From Flavobacterium sp. (GTDB taxonomy: Bacteria; Bacteroidota; Bacteroidia; Flavobacteriales; Flavobacteriaceae): DNA of 39,143 nt. How positions within the stretch are numbered: position 1 is the stretch's first letter; each line of letters begins with the position of its first letter. The stretch covers positions 1-39,143 of the forward strand of contig NZ_JANXTI010000081.1 in the NCBI RefSeq assembly GCF_025352425.1, given 5' to 3'. Positions 1 to 6,613 of this stretch are shown piece by piece. Position numbers and translations under genes: made by a program. The notes beneath the pieces are model-generated. The model did no database searches, was not told the origin of the DNA, and saw only the letters and a program-made list of their open reading frames with translations.

Positions 1-1
1 T

Positions 2-1018
2 GGCGACAAACAATTATTTGCAGGAGATGCAGACTTAAACAAAGTTGAAGAACTCTTTTACCCAATCATAAAAATCATTCGCAACGAAAGTGGCGGACAT
101 TTTGAATATGAAATAAACGGAGATTTAGTAATAATCTCAGGAGGAAAGGAAAAGTTAAGAATTCCTGTAAAGACATTTACAGAGCAAGCTTCAAAATTGC
201 TAACTAAAATAAAGGGAGAAAAAGGAACGTTTGGCATTCCCGAAGTTGAGGCGTTTATGACATCAATAAATTGTCAAACACTAAAAGCAAAATCAACTTC
301 TAAAACTGATATTCGTATTGTTATTCACGACCAGCGAATAAACCAAACAGCAGAATTAGGTTTTAGCATAAAATCTCAAGTTGGTAATGATTCAACAATT
401 TTAAACGCAGGTAAAACTACCAATTTCATTTATCAAATTTTGGGCTTTAAACCAACACCAAAAGAAGTCAAAGATATTAATGAAATTGACACCAAGAGTA
501 AAATCAAAGACAGAATCGAAGCAATTAAAAAGCAAGGAGGAAAATTTAAATTTACGACTCTTGAAAACAGTTGTTTTAAAAATAATTTAGTCCTTATTGA
601 CAGTTTACTTCCAAACATTATAGCCGAAATTATCAAGACCTTTTTCACAACAACATTAAGTTCAACAAAAGACCTCACAGAAAGCATCAATAAAGCAAAT
701 CCGTTGGACTACGACACTCAATTTGCACATACATTTTACGACTACAAAATAAAACGCTTCTTGACTGATGTAGCTTTAGGAATGACACCTTCCAAAGTTT
801 GGACAGGTATTTATGATGCAACAGGTGGTTATTTAATTGTAAAAGAAAATGGAGATGTTTTATGTTACCACATTTACAACAGAAATCAATTTGAAGATTA
901 TCTTTTCGCAAACACAAAACTTGAAACAGCAAGTAGCACAAGACACGATTTTGGTAAAATATATGAGGACAATGGACAAGTTTATTTTAAATTAAACTTA
1001 CAAATTAGATTTAAATAA
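2..1018 (+). CDS. HpaII-family type II restriction endonuclease (5' partial)
   Basis: The frame is open from the first full codon at base 2, so the gene runs off the left edge and probably lacks only a few dozen N-terminal residues. Readable segments include FAGDADLNKVEELFYPIIK, IIRNESGGHFEYEING and, near the C-terminus, LFANTKLETASSTRHDFG followed by FKLNLQIRF. I recognise these as the HpaII restriction enzyme family, which cleaves CCGG; the specificity here is inferred. An internal TTG at 197 is not the start, because the homology continues upstream of it. The partner cytosine methyltransferase would be expected next to it but is not downstream, so it is either left of the window or absent. 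The gene ends 55 bases before the first hairpin element, and its AT-rich composition resembles the other cassette-like genes that follow. Confidence 0.82.
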   Translation, partial: GDKQLFAGDADLNKVEELFYPIIKIIRNESGGHFEYEINGDLVIISGGKEKLRIPVKTFTEQASKLLTKIKGEKGTFGIPEVEAFMTSINCQTLKAKSTSKTDIRIVIHDQRINQTAELGFSIKSQVGNDSTILNAGKTTNFIYQILGFKPTPKEVKDINEIDTKSKIKDRIEAIKKQGGKFKFTTLENSCFKNNLVLIDSLLPNIIAEIIKTFFTTTLSSTKDLTESINKANPLDYDTQFAHTFYDYKIKRFLTDVALGMTPSKVWTGIYDATGGYLIVKENGDVLCYHIYNRNQFEDYLFANTKLETASSTRHDFGKIYEDNGQVYFKLNLQIRFK

Positions 1019-1073
1019 AAAACGAAAGACGATGGTAAATATGAGCGGACACATTACGAACGAAAGAACGCCA

Positions 1074-1209
1074 GCCTGTAACACGGGTTTGGCAAAAGTG
1101 GCGGTTCAGTGCTCCGCATACACATTTGTGGTTAATCAAAGTTGGTTCTACGCATCAACATTTTTGGTGAAAATCGCCACCTTCGCCAAGCCCGAAAACG
1201 TTAACAGGC
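1074..1209 (+). repeat. attC-like hairpin element 0
   Basis: This element starts GCCTGTAAC and ends GTTAACAGGC, which are nearly reverse complements of each other. Inside lie two arms, 1083-1104 and about 1175-1195, complementary at roughly 17 of 20 positions. After the AAC there is a single unpaired base, and before the GTT there is a five-base AAAAC. Its arm sequence differs from the later copies but the architecture is the same. A 64-codon open frame covers this element and is probably not a gene. The 100 bases that follow, up to the next start codon, contain a weak inverted repeat near 1258-1310 and nothing else I recognise. Confidence 0.6.
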
Positions 1210-1332
1210 AGTTTTTAAGCGCGTAATTTTTCAATAGAAAATAAGCAGATTTGGTGGATTCAAGACCTTAGCGGTTATTTTTGAAAACCGTAGTAGAATC
1301 AACACTTTGAAAGAAATAACGAGATTTGAAAA

Positions 1333-1998
1333 ATGGAAAAATCTATATTCGAAAAGCATCCATCGAAACTGCTTAATGAACTTTATTCAAAAAGAAATTA
1401 TCAAGGAGCAAATCCTTCTGACGCCCAAATTTTATTTGTAGGACGAGATCCAAATTGGGCATTTGACGTGGAAACTAAAGAAATGTTTAATTACGTTTCT
1501 GAATATTTAACTGACGGAATAACTTTTTGGGAAACTTACAATATTCATCATCCATTTTTATTGCCTAATTATAAAGGAGATGGAAAACGTTATCATAAAA
1601 TTTTCTCAAAGTTAAACGTAGAAAGTAATTTGGCAAGCAAAATTTCATTTGTTGAACTTATTGGATTTCCGACAACTGGAATGGCAAAATCGTATAACAA
1701 AATCTTTTTAGAATATTTAATTTCCACAGAAAATAGAAAACATTTAATCGAATTGGACAAATTATTAAATGACTCTGAAAAAACAATATTTGTAGCTTGG
1801 GGTTTACTTGAAGATTTTAAATTTTTAAATAGAGAAACAGGATTATTCAGAAGATTAGCAGAAATAGACAAAAGCAGAATGAATATAAGCGAATTAAATC
1901 AACACGAAAACGTTTATATTCATCGTCATTTTTCTGATGCAATTAGTAATGCAACACTTGAAAAAATGAAAACGGAAATAAAACGGAACATAAGATAA
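1333..1998 (+). CDS. possible uracil-DNA-glycosylase-fold protein
   Basis: A 221-residue soluble protein with no signal peptide. Four features resemble the uracil-DNA glycosylase superfamily fold: ILFVGRDPNWAF (residues 33-44) at the position of the GxDP water-activating loop, a hydrophobic strand with FVELIGFPTTG (106-116), IFVAWGLL (152-159) and a late histidine motif YIHRHFSDA (195-203) like the HPSP loop. The fold call is an inference from motif order and spacing; substrate and activity are unknown. It stands alone between two hairpin elements, and its stop codon lies five bases before the next one, as in a gene cassette. A defence or DNA-repair role would fit that setting but is not shown. 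Confidence 0.45.
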   Translation: MEKSIFEKHPSKLLNELYSKRNYQGANPSDAQILFVGRDPNWAFDVETKEMFNYVSEYLTDGITFWETYNIHHPFLLPNYKGDGKRYHKIFSKLNVESNLASKISFVELIGFPTTGMAKSYNKIFLEYLISTENRKHLIELDKLLNDSEKTIFVAWGLLEDFKFLNRETGLFRRLAEIDKSRMNISELNQHENVYIHRHFSDAISNATLEKMKTEIKRNIR

Positions 1999-2003
1999 AA
2001 CAA

Positions 2004-2136
2004 CCGCTAACAGCGGTTTTGCGAGATTGCGAATTATGTGCAAAATTCAAGTTTATCTTTCGCAAGATATTCTATCTTAGCCGAAAGAACTCGGTTCCGA
2101 AGTTCGCAACCTCGCAAAGCCGCGAAACGTTATGTG
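2004..2136 (+). repeat. attC-like hairpin element 1
   Basis: The element begins CCGCTAAC and ends GTTATGTG. Its arms, 2013-2034 and about 2102-2123, are reverse complements with only a few mismatches over 22 positions (left arm GCGGTTTTGCGAGATTGCG, right arm starting TTCGCAACCTCGC). A single A follows the AAC, and GAAAC precedes the GTT. The roughly 65-base centre can form a second, smaller stem (CTTTCG with CGAAAG) and holds TATCTTAG, a weak -7-like box. Confidence 0.65.
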
Positions 2137-2201
2137 TAATTTTACAGAACCGACGGAGAAAAAGTAGAATATTCAAATTTACAAACTAATAAATTATCTA
2201 A

Positions 2202-3233
2202 ATGAAAAAAAACACGCTATTAATCTCATTTTTTACAGCAATGTTAATGTTCGGAAGTTGTAGTAACGAAGCAAAACTTAAAAGTGAATTTATGGATAAA
2301 GTTTGGGTAATTGACTCTATAAAATCAAAATCCACTGATTTATTAAATGGCAAAAATAAATCAAGTTTGAGAAGTTGGAATAATGTGTTAAAACCTGTAA
2401 ACGATAGCATATTTGATATTTACCAAGACCAAACTTGTCAATTTGATTCTTTTAAAATATCGAATGACACATTATATATCGTAATAAATGGAACAAACAA
2501 AAGAATTCCATTTAAGTATGAAAAGGTTAATAATTACACAAGCAAATTAGTTTCACTAGACCATAAATTTGACAAGTATGAGTATTATATAACTGATTTG
2601 ACTGATTTGTTTAACAGTAAAGTAAATAATGATTCAAAATTATTTAATCAAATAAAGGATTATACTTGGTATACAATTAAAGGTTACAAAATGGGCGACA
2701 AAGTTATTGATAATGAAAGTCCTGAATTTTATACCAAAGAAGATGCATTTCAAATTAATGAAAATGGGCTGAAATATTCTAGTATTTTTGACAAAAAGAG
2801 TTTAGTGAAAATGACTGAAAAGGGGATATATTTTTTTGATAGTAAAAAAAAGGAATTAACTAATGTTTATAGAATAAAAACCAAAGCAAATAAACTACAA
2901 ATTTTTGAGAACAATCTAAATGCAATAACCATTGAATTTAAAAAAATTGAAAGTTCAATTCTAATCAATGAAAAAGATATACCCAAGAAAGTACGGTTAC
3001 AATGCAGTGAAAATTTAGCTAGATATTCACTTGAAAATCAAGTTAGTAGTAATAATTCAAGATTCTATTTTGATAAAAATTCAATTAAGTTAATAAACGA
3101 AAATGACAACGATTGTGAGTATACCTATACAATTGTTTATCAAAGTAAATATTATAGTGATATAAACTCTACAAAAACTATAATGGTTACATTCACAGAA
3201 GATAAAAATATAAATTTTAAATTTATTCAATAA
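2202..3233 (+). CDS. putative lipoprotein of unknown function
   Basis: A 343-residue protein with a lipoprotein signal peptide: a charged start, a hydrophobic stretch (residues 5-17) and a lipobox FGSC with the modified cysteine at residue 20. The mature part is rich in lysine, asparagine and serine. It may contain two similar halves, since both have a stretch combining tryptophan with a predicted strand pattern (VWVIDSIKS near 32 and YTWYTIKGYK near 150), as in small beta-barrel lipoproteins of the lipocalin-like type. That is a weak inference. It lies in the same cassette interval as the next gene, 34 bases upstream of it, and the two may be co-transcribed. Confidence 0.6.
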   Translation: MKKNTLLISFFTAMLMFGSCSNEAKLKSEFMDKVWVIDSIKSKSTDLLNGKNKSSLRSWNNVLKPVNDSIFDIYQDQTCQFDSFKISNDTLYIVINGTNKRIPFKYEKVNNYTSKLVSLDHKFDKYEYYITDLTDLFNSKVNNDSKLFNQIKDYTWYTIKGYKMGDKVIDNESPEFYTKEDAFQINENGLKYSSIFDKKSLVKMTEKGIYFFDSKKKELTNVYRIKTKANKLQIFENNLNAITIEFKKIESSILINEKDIPKKVRLQCSENLARYSLENQVSSNNSRFYFDKNSIKLINENDNDCEYTYTIVYQSKYYSDINSTKTIMVTFTEDKNINFKFIQ

Positions 3234-3267
3234 ATGCAAAACATTAATAATAATTGAAATATAAAAT

Positions 3268-3636
3268 ATGAAAAATTTAATTTTACTAATTGCCTTAACT
3301 TTAACGTGTAACATCGCTAATTCTCAAAGCATAAAAAAAAAGACAAACACCAAAAGTAATAGTGTTCAATATTCTGAAGAAAAGGCATTAGAATTAATTG
3401 CCGATTATTATGAATTTTATAATGCAGATGAAGAATATGACAATCCCGTTGTTCGTCGAATTTCGAATAACGTATTTTATGTAAAAGTTGAATATTGTTC
3501 AGGCGGAAAAGACATTTGTTATGAAGAAAGTAATGGAGAGAGTATAAAAAAAGAATTTTTTTGGAGTTCAAAAGTATTAATTCTTAAAATTCAGTCTTCA
3601 ACAAAATATACTGTAACTGTTAAAGCAAATTATTGA
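3268..3636 (+). CDS. small secreted protein of unknown function
   Basis: 122 residues with a signal peptide of about 20 residues (hydrophobic core LILLIALTLTCNIA, cleavage probably after NSQ). The mature protein is about 100 residues, with two cysteines (YCSGGKDICY) that could form a disulfide, and an alternating hydrophobic pattern at the C-terminus. I do not recognise a family. It follows the lipoprotein gene in the same interval and ends about 50 bases before the next hairpin element, so the two genes look like one two-gene cassette. Confidence 0.55.
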   Translation: MKNLILLIALTLTCNIANSQSIKKKTNTKSNSVQYSEEKALELIADYYEFYNADEEYDNPVVRRISNNVFYVKVEYCSGGKDICYEESNGESIKKEFFWSSKVLILKIQSSTKYTVTVKANY

Positions 3637-3688
3637 AATGTTTAACAATTAAGTTTGGAATAAAATATGAAATAAATAAAAAGCCGAA

Positions 3689-3816
3689 CCGCTAACAGCG
3701 GTTTCTCGCAATTGCTGGTTTTATTTTTACGTGTTCACGAAAAACATTTATCCTTAAAAGAAAATAATCAGTTCGCTGGCATAGCAACTGTCGCGAAGCC
3801 GCGGCACGTTAGTGGC
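3689..3816 (+). repeat. attC-like hairpin element 2
   Basis: The element begins CCGCTAAC and ends GTTAGTGGC. Left arm GCGGTTTCTCGCAATTGC pairs with right arm GCAACTGTCGCGAAGCCGC, with one or two bulged bases. The five bases before GTT are GGCAC, against a single A on the left. The last nine bases, GTTAGTGGC, are the exact reverse complement of the first nine bases of element 3, so these two sequences bracket the toxin-antitoxin cassette. Confidence 0.65.
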
Positions 3817-3859
3817 AAGCGGGCCGTAAAAATAAATAACACGTGTTTTTAAAATAATA

Positions 3860-3891
3860 TTTGCACGTGAAAATTTATCTTTATATATTTG
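3860..3891 (+). promoter_or_regulatory. promoter of the toxin-antitoxin pair
   Basis: A TTTG-like -33 box (TTTG, 3860-3863 reading TTTGCAC) is followed after 20 bases by TATATTTG (3884-3891), a full match to the Bacteroidota -7 consensus TAnnTTTG. The antitoxin start is 29 bases downstream. The pair therefore appears to carry its own promoter inside the cassette. Confidence 0.6.
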
Positions 3892-3920
3892 CTTATATTT
3901 CCAATTAAAAATTAATCGTC

Positions 3921-4169
3921 ATGAATACAAAGTTAACATTAACAATAGAGCAAACTGTTATTGAAAAAGCAAAAAAATATGCTAAAGATAAAGAACGAAG
4001 TTTATCTAATTTAATCGAGAATTATTTAAAAGCGATTACAACAGAAAGCAATCAAAAAGAAATTGAGCTTACTCCTATTGTAAAATCTTTAAAAGGTTCT
4101 TTTAATGCTCCAAAAAACTTTGATTATAAAAAGGAATTAACTAATCGTTTATCTGAAAAATATTTATAA
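3921..4169 (+). CDS. VapB-like antitoxin (ribbon-helix-helix type)
   Basis: 82 residues. The N-terminal half, TKLTLTIEQTVIEKAKKYA followed by KERSLSNLIENYLKAI, has the strand-helix-helix pattern of a ribbon-helix-helix DNA-binding antitoxin (the DUF6364 type paired with PIN toxins in Bacteroidota). The C-terminal half, with a short conserved KSLKGSF stretch and a basic tail, is where the toxin-binding segment is expected. It is separated from the PIN gene by three bases, so translation is coupled. Like other antitoxins it probably represses its own promoter just upstream. Family identity is well supported by the pairing; the regulation is inferred. Confidence 0.78.
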   Translation: MNTKLTLTIEQTVIEKAKKYAKDKERSLSNLIENYLKAITTESNQKEIELTPIVKSLKGSFNAPKNFDYKKELTNRLSEKYL

Positions 4170-4172
4170 TCA

Positions 4173-4598
4173 ATGACAAGAATTTTAATTGATACAGATG
4201 TAATTCTTGATTTCTTCTTTGACAGAGAACCTTTTGCAGAAAACGCAGCAAAAATTTTTTCTCTTTGTGAATCAAAAGTAATAAAAGGTTTTATTACACC
4301 AGTAATTATAAGTAATGTTTACTATCTGCTTAGACAAACAGCTAAACATGAAAAGGTAATCGAAAAGTTAAAAATGCTAGTTTCGATTACTGAAATATTG
4401 GTAATTGATAAAGATGCAATAATACAAGCTTTGAACTCAGACTTTAAAGATTTTGAAGATGCTTTGCAAAATTATGCGGCAGAATTAGATAATGAAATTG
4501 ATCTAATATTAACCCGAAATACGAAAGATTTTAAAAATAGTTTATTAGCTGTAATGACTCCAGACAATTATATGAAAATCCAAAGTGCCAGCCACTAA
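4173..4598 (+). CDS. VapC-like PIN-domain toxin
   Basis: 141 residues, the usual size of a single PIN domain. It opens with RILIDTDVILDFFFDREPF, giving acidic residues D7 and D9, followed by a helix with ISNVYYLLR (46-54), then DFKDFEDALQ (90-99) and LILTRNTKDF (111-120), which match the later acidic motifs of PIN ribonucleases. At the position of the usual second acidic residue there is an asparagine (N48), seen in many PIN proteins of this subgroup. VapC toxins cut tRNA or rRNA, but the target here is unknown. The stop codon TAA lies inside element 3 (its CACTAAC start), so the last codons overlap the repeat. Confidence 0.85.
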   Translation: MTRILIDTDVILDFFFDREPFAENAAKIFSLCESKVIKGFITPVIISNVYYLLRQTAKHEKVIEKLKMLVSITEILVIDKDAIIQALNSDFKDFEDALQNYAAELDNEIDLILTRNTKDFKNSLLAVMTPDNYMKIQSASH

Positions 4599-4727
4599 CA
4601 GCCGTTTCTCGCAATTGCGAATTTTGCCGTAACTTCACGTTCACGTTTCGCAAGAATTTTTATCTTTAACAGACAATAATTCGTTCCGAAGTTCGCAACT
4701 GACGAAAAGCCTCGAAACGCTAGCAGT
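4591..4727 (+). repeat. attC-like hairpin element 3
   Basis: The element begins GCCACTAAC and ends GCTAGCAGT. Its left arm includes GTTTCTCGCAATTGCGAA and its right arm TTCGCAACTGACGAAAAGC, with one bulged position. GAAAC precedes the terminal GCTAG, where the usual GTT has become GCT. The centre contains TTTATCTTTAA, close to a -7 box. It shares its 5' end with the last codons of the PIN toxin gene. Confidence 0.62.
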
Positions 4728-4783
4728 CCGGCTAAGAAACCTGCTACATGACAAAAATAAATTAACGATCAAAATATCAATAA

Positions 4784-5005
4784 ATGCAAAATTTATCAGA
4801 AAAAGGAAATAGCGAATCGTCCTTAAAAAAAAACATTGTTCGAGTTTTTGCTTATTTATTTTGTGCATTCCTCATTTGGTTTGGATTTAATACATTAACA
4901 AGTTCTCCGATTACTCTGAAAGATAAATTGCGTGGAATTGGAGTAATTGTGGCTGCTTGTGTTTACTTATTTGTAGACATTAGAATTTTAATCTCAAAAA
5001 AATAA
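4784..5005 (+). CDS. small two-helix membrane protein
   Basis: 73 residues with two predicted membrane helices: VRVFAYLFCAFLIWFGF (about 19-35) and GIGVIVAACVYLFVDIRIL (about 51-69), separated by a short charged loop. No family is recognised. It stands alone between hairpin elements 3 and 4 and its stop lies about ten bases before element 4. The ATG at 4784 is the first in frame after the element. A reverse-strand frame overlaps it, but the cassette orientation and membrane pattern favour this one. Confidence 0.5.
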   Translation: MQNLSEKGNSESSLKKNIVRVFAYLFCAFLIWFGFNTLTSSPITLKDKLRGIGVIVAACVYLFVDIRILISKK

Positions 5006-5014
5006 ACGCCCAAA

Positions 5015-5146
5015 CCGCTAACAGCGGTTTGCGCTATGGCTGGTTTTATTTTCCTTAGCCGGAAAATACTCAGCCGGGAATTTTCATATCTTTACAACAA
5101 AGCGGAAAGTTGCCGCCACAGCGCAAAGCCGCGGCACGTTGGCAGT
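5015..5146 (+). repeat. attC-like hairpin element 4
   Basis: The element begins CCGCTAAC and ends GTTGGCAGT. Left arm GCGGTTTGCGCTATGGC pairs with right arm GCCACAGCGCAAAGCCGC, with few mismatches. A single A follows AAC and GGCAC precedes GTT. The centre contains CATATCTTTAC, a -7-like box 85 bases before the ZIP-like gene. An open frame of 64 codons across it is judged not to be a gene. Confidence 0.65.
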
Positions 5147-5175
5147 AATGCAGGAGCGACTACCAAAAAGAGAAT

Positions 5176-5907
5176 ATGGACAATATTTATAACATTTTAC
5201 AGTACGCACTTATTTCAACTTTTGGAATAATTGTAGGTTGCTTGATAGCACTTTTTCGAGAACCTGGGGATAAACTACGAAATATTCTTTTGCATTTTGC
5301 AGCAGGAGTAATTATTTCAGTTGTAGCAGTTGAGATATTGCCCCAAATTGTTAAAATTCACGACCCAATAAATATTACCATTGGTTTTAGTCTTGGAGTT
5401 CTTACAATGATGTTAGTAAAATATTTTACAGAAAAATTTGAAGACAAAAAAACACAAACACAGAAAAGAGGAAAAATGCCTTGGGCTATGCTTATTGCAG
5501 GTGGCGTGGACGAATTTCTTGATGGACTTTTATTAGGTATAGGTTTCATTGCAGGACAAAAAGAAGGTATTTTGTTATCAATCGGACTTGCAATTGAAGT
5601 TTTTATTTTTAGTTTGGCAATGACAGCATCGTTAAGAAATGATGGAATTTCTAAAAAGCAATCCTTTATTGCAATGGCTTCAATGGCAATTCTGTTCTTA
5701 CTTGGCGTTGTTTTAGGGACAACTTTTTTGAGTAGTTTATCACCAAAAATTTTGGAAGTAATTTTATCTTTTGGTCTTGCAGCACTTTTGTATTTAGTAA
5801 CCGAAGAACTATTAACAGAGGCTTACGAAATAAAGGAAAGTCCTTGGATGAGTGGGTTCTTTTTTTTAGGATTTTTACTGTTCCTAATTTTGGGAATAGT
5901 AATGTAG
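5176..5907 (+). CDS. ZIP-like metal ion transporter family protein
   Basis: 243 residues with about eight hydrophobic helices, the topology and length of bacterial ZIP transporters. LHFAAGVIISVVAVEILPQ (39-57), the segment with DEFLDGLLLGIGF (112-124), AIEVFIFSLAMTASLR (139-154) and TEELLTEAYE near residue 216 correspond to conserved ZIP helices. The metal-binding histidines usual in helices 4 and 5 (HNxxDG and HExPQ) are replaced by DExLDG and AIEVF, so metal selectivity or activity may differ. It is the last gene of the accessory run on the + strand and converges on the MazG-like gene, with 21 bases between the stops. No complete hairpin element follows it. Confidence 0.75.
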   Translation: MDNIYNILQYALISTFGIIVGCLIALFREPGDKLRNILLHFAAGVIISVVAVEILPQIVKIHDPINITIGFSLGVLTMMLVKYFTEKFEDKKTQTQKRGKMPWAMLIAGGVDEFLDGLLLGIGFIAGQKEGILLSIGLAIEVFIFSLAMTASLRNDGISKKQSFIAMASMAILFLLGVVLGTTFLSSLSPKILEVILSFGLAALLYLVTEELLTEAYEIKESPWMSGFFFLGFLLFLILGIVM

Positions 5908-5928
5908 ATTGACAATCCGCTACTGCTA

Positions 5929-6312
5929 CTATCTCAATATCTCCTCAAAACTTGGTTTAAAATAATTTGGCCCTTTGAGTACTTTACCGTCTTCGCGGTA
6001 AATAGGATTTCCGTCTTCGCCAAGTTTGCTCATGTTGCTGCGTTGAATTTCATCAAATACTTCCTCAATTTTGTATTGCAGGCCGTGTTCCAAAATCGTT
6101 CCGCATAAGATGTATAACATATCACCCAGCGCATCGGCTATTTCTATCAAATCATTATTTTGGACTGCTTCGAGGTATTCTTCGTTTTCTTCTTTCATCA
6201 GGTTAAAGCGCAACATGTTTTTTTGTTCGCCCAAATCTCCTACCATTTTATGGCTTACTCCGAGTCCGAATGAAGTATGAAATTCTTTTACTGCGTTGAT
6301 TTGTTTTTGCAT
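5929..6312 (-). CDS. MazG-like nucleotide pyrophosphohydrolase
   Basis: 127 residues from the ATG at 6312. The open frame continues upstream to 6576, but those codons are low-quality and overlap another gene. Motifs of the all-alpha NTP pyrophosphohydrolase / phosphoribosyl-ATP pyrophosphohydrolase fold are clear: EENEEYLEAV (an ExxE metal-binding helix) and EIADALGDMLYIL (the ExxD helix). The C-terminus, SNMSKLGEDGNPIYREDGK followed by GPNYFKP, is typical of the Cof-like/MazG-related subgroup. It probably hydrolyses nucleoside triphosphates or a related phosphate ester in the cytoplasm as house cleaning; the substrate is not known. Confidence 0.85.
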   Translation of the reverse strand: MQKQINAVKEFHTSFGLGVSHKMVGDLGEQKNMLRFNLMKEENEEYLEAVQNNDLIEIADALGDMLYILCGTILEHGLQYKIEEVFDEIQRSNMSKLGEDGNPIYREDGKVLKGPNYFKPSFEEILR

Positions 6313-6365
6313 TTTGTATAAAAATTTTATGTTGATGCAAAATACAACTTTACAATCCATTTGAG

Positions 6366-6373
6366 TAAATTTG
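6366..6373 (+). promoter_or_regulatory. -7 promoter box TAAATTTG
   Basis: TAAATTTG matches the Bacteroidota -7 consensus and sits 17 bases upstream of the ATG of the small membrane protein gene at 6391. No good -33 box is visible at the expected distance. Confidence 0.45.
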
Positions 6374-6390
6374 TTGAAAATTTGAAATAA

Positions 6391-6579
6391 ATGTTCACAA
6401 CTGGTCAATGGACTTTCGCTGCTATCTTTTTTGTCTGTTTTGTAATCGCTGCTTATTTTGCCTATGGAAAAGATAAAGCACTTCACCAAAAGGTTTATAA
6501 AGGAAGTTATAAGATTCTGATTGCTTTCTTGCTTTTTATAGCATTGCTTTTTGTTATAAAAGTAACAATGAAGCATTAG
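6391..6579 (+). CDS. small conserved two-helix membrane protein
   Basis: 62 residues. The first helix is WTFAAIFFVCFVIAAYFAY (about 7-25) and the second is ILIAFLLFIALLFVIKV (about 42-58), joined by the basic loop GKDKALHQKVYKGSYK. I recall proteins of this length and pattern as conserved hypotheticals in Flavobacteriaceae. It is divergent from the MazG-like gene (starts 78 bases apart) and has its own -7 box. No function can be proposed. Confidence 0.65.
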   Translation: MFTTGQWTFAAIFFVCFVIAAYFAYGKDKALHQKVYKGSYKILIAFLLFIALLFVIKVTMKH

Positions 6580-6613
6580 TTTGCTCTCTTTTCGGAAATG
6601 ACAAACACGTAGT

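Noticed and set aside
1032..1226. Open frame of 64 codons over element 0
   Set aside because: It is made of the hairpin element's own sequence; such spurious proteins appear wherever this repeat type occurs.
3858..3873. Possible ParB site (parS-like TTGCACGTGAAAAT)
   Set aside because: It matches only half of the 16-base parS palindrome and lies inside the VapBC promoter region, far from parAB.
5036..5230. Open frame of 64 codons across element 4 into the ZIP-like gene
   Set aside because: It reads through the repeat, overlaps the start of a clear transporter gene in another frame and shows no family pattern.
6313..6576. N-terminal extension of the MazG-like protein
   Set aside because: The extra 88 residues overlap the divergent membrane protein gene, are of poor composition, and the family domain begins at the ATG at 6312.
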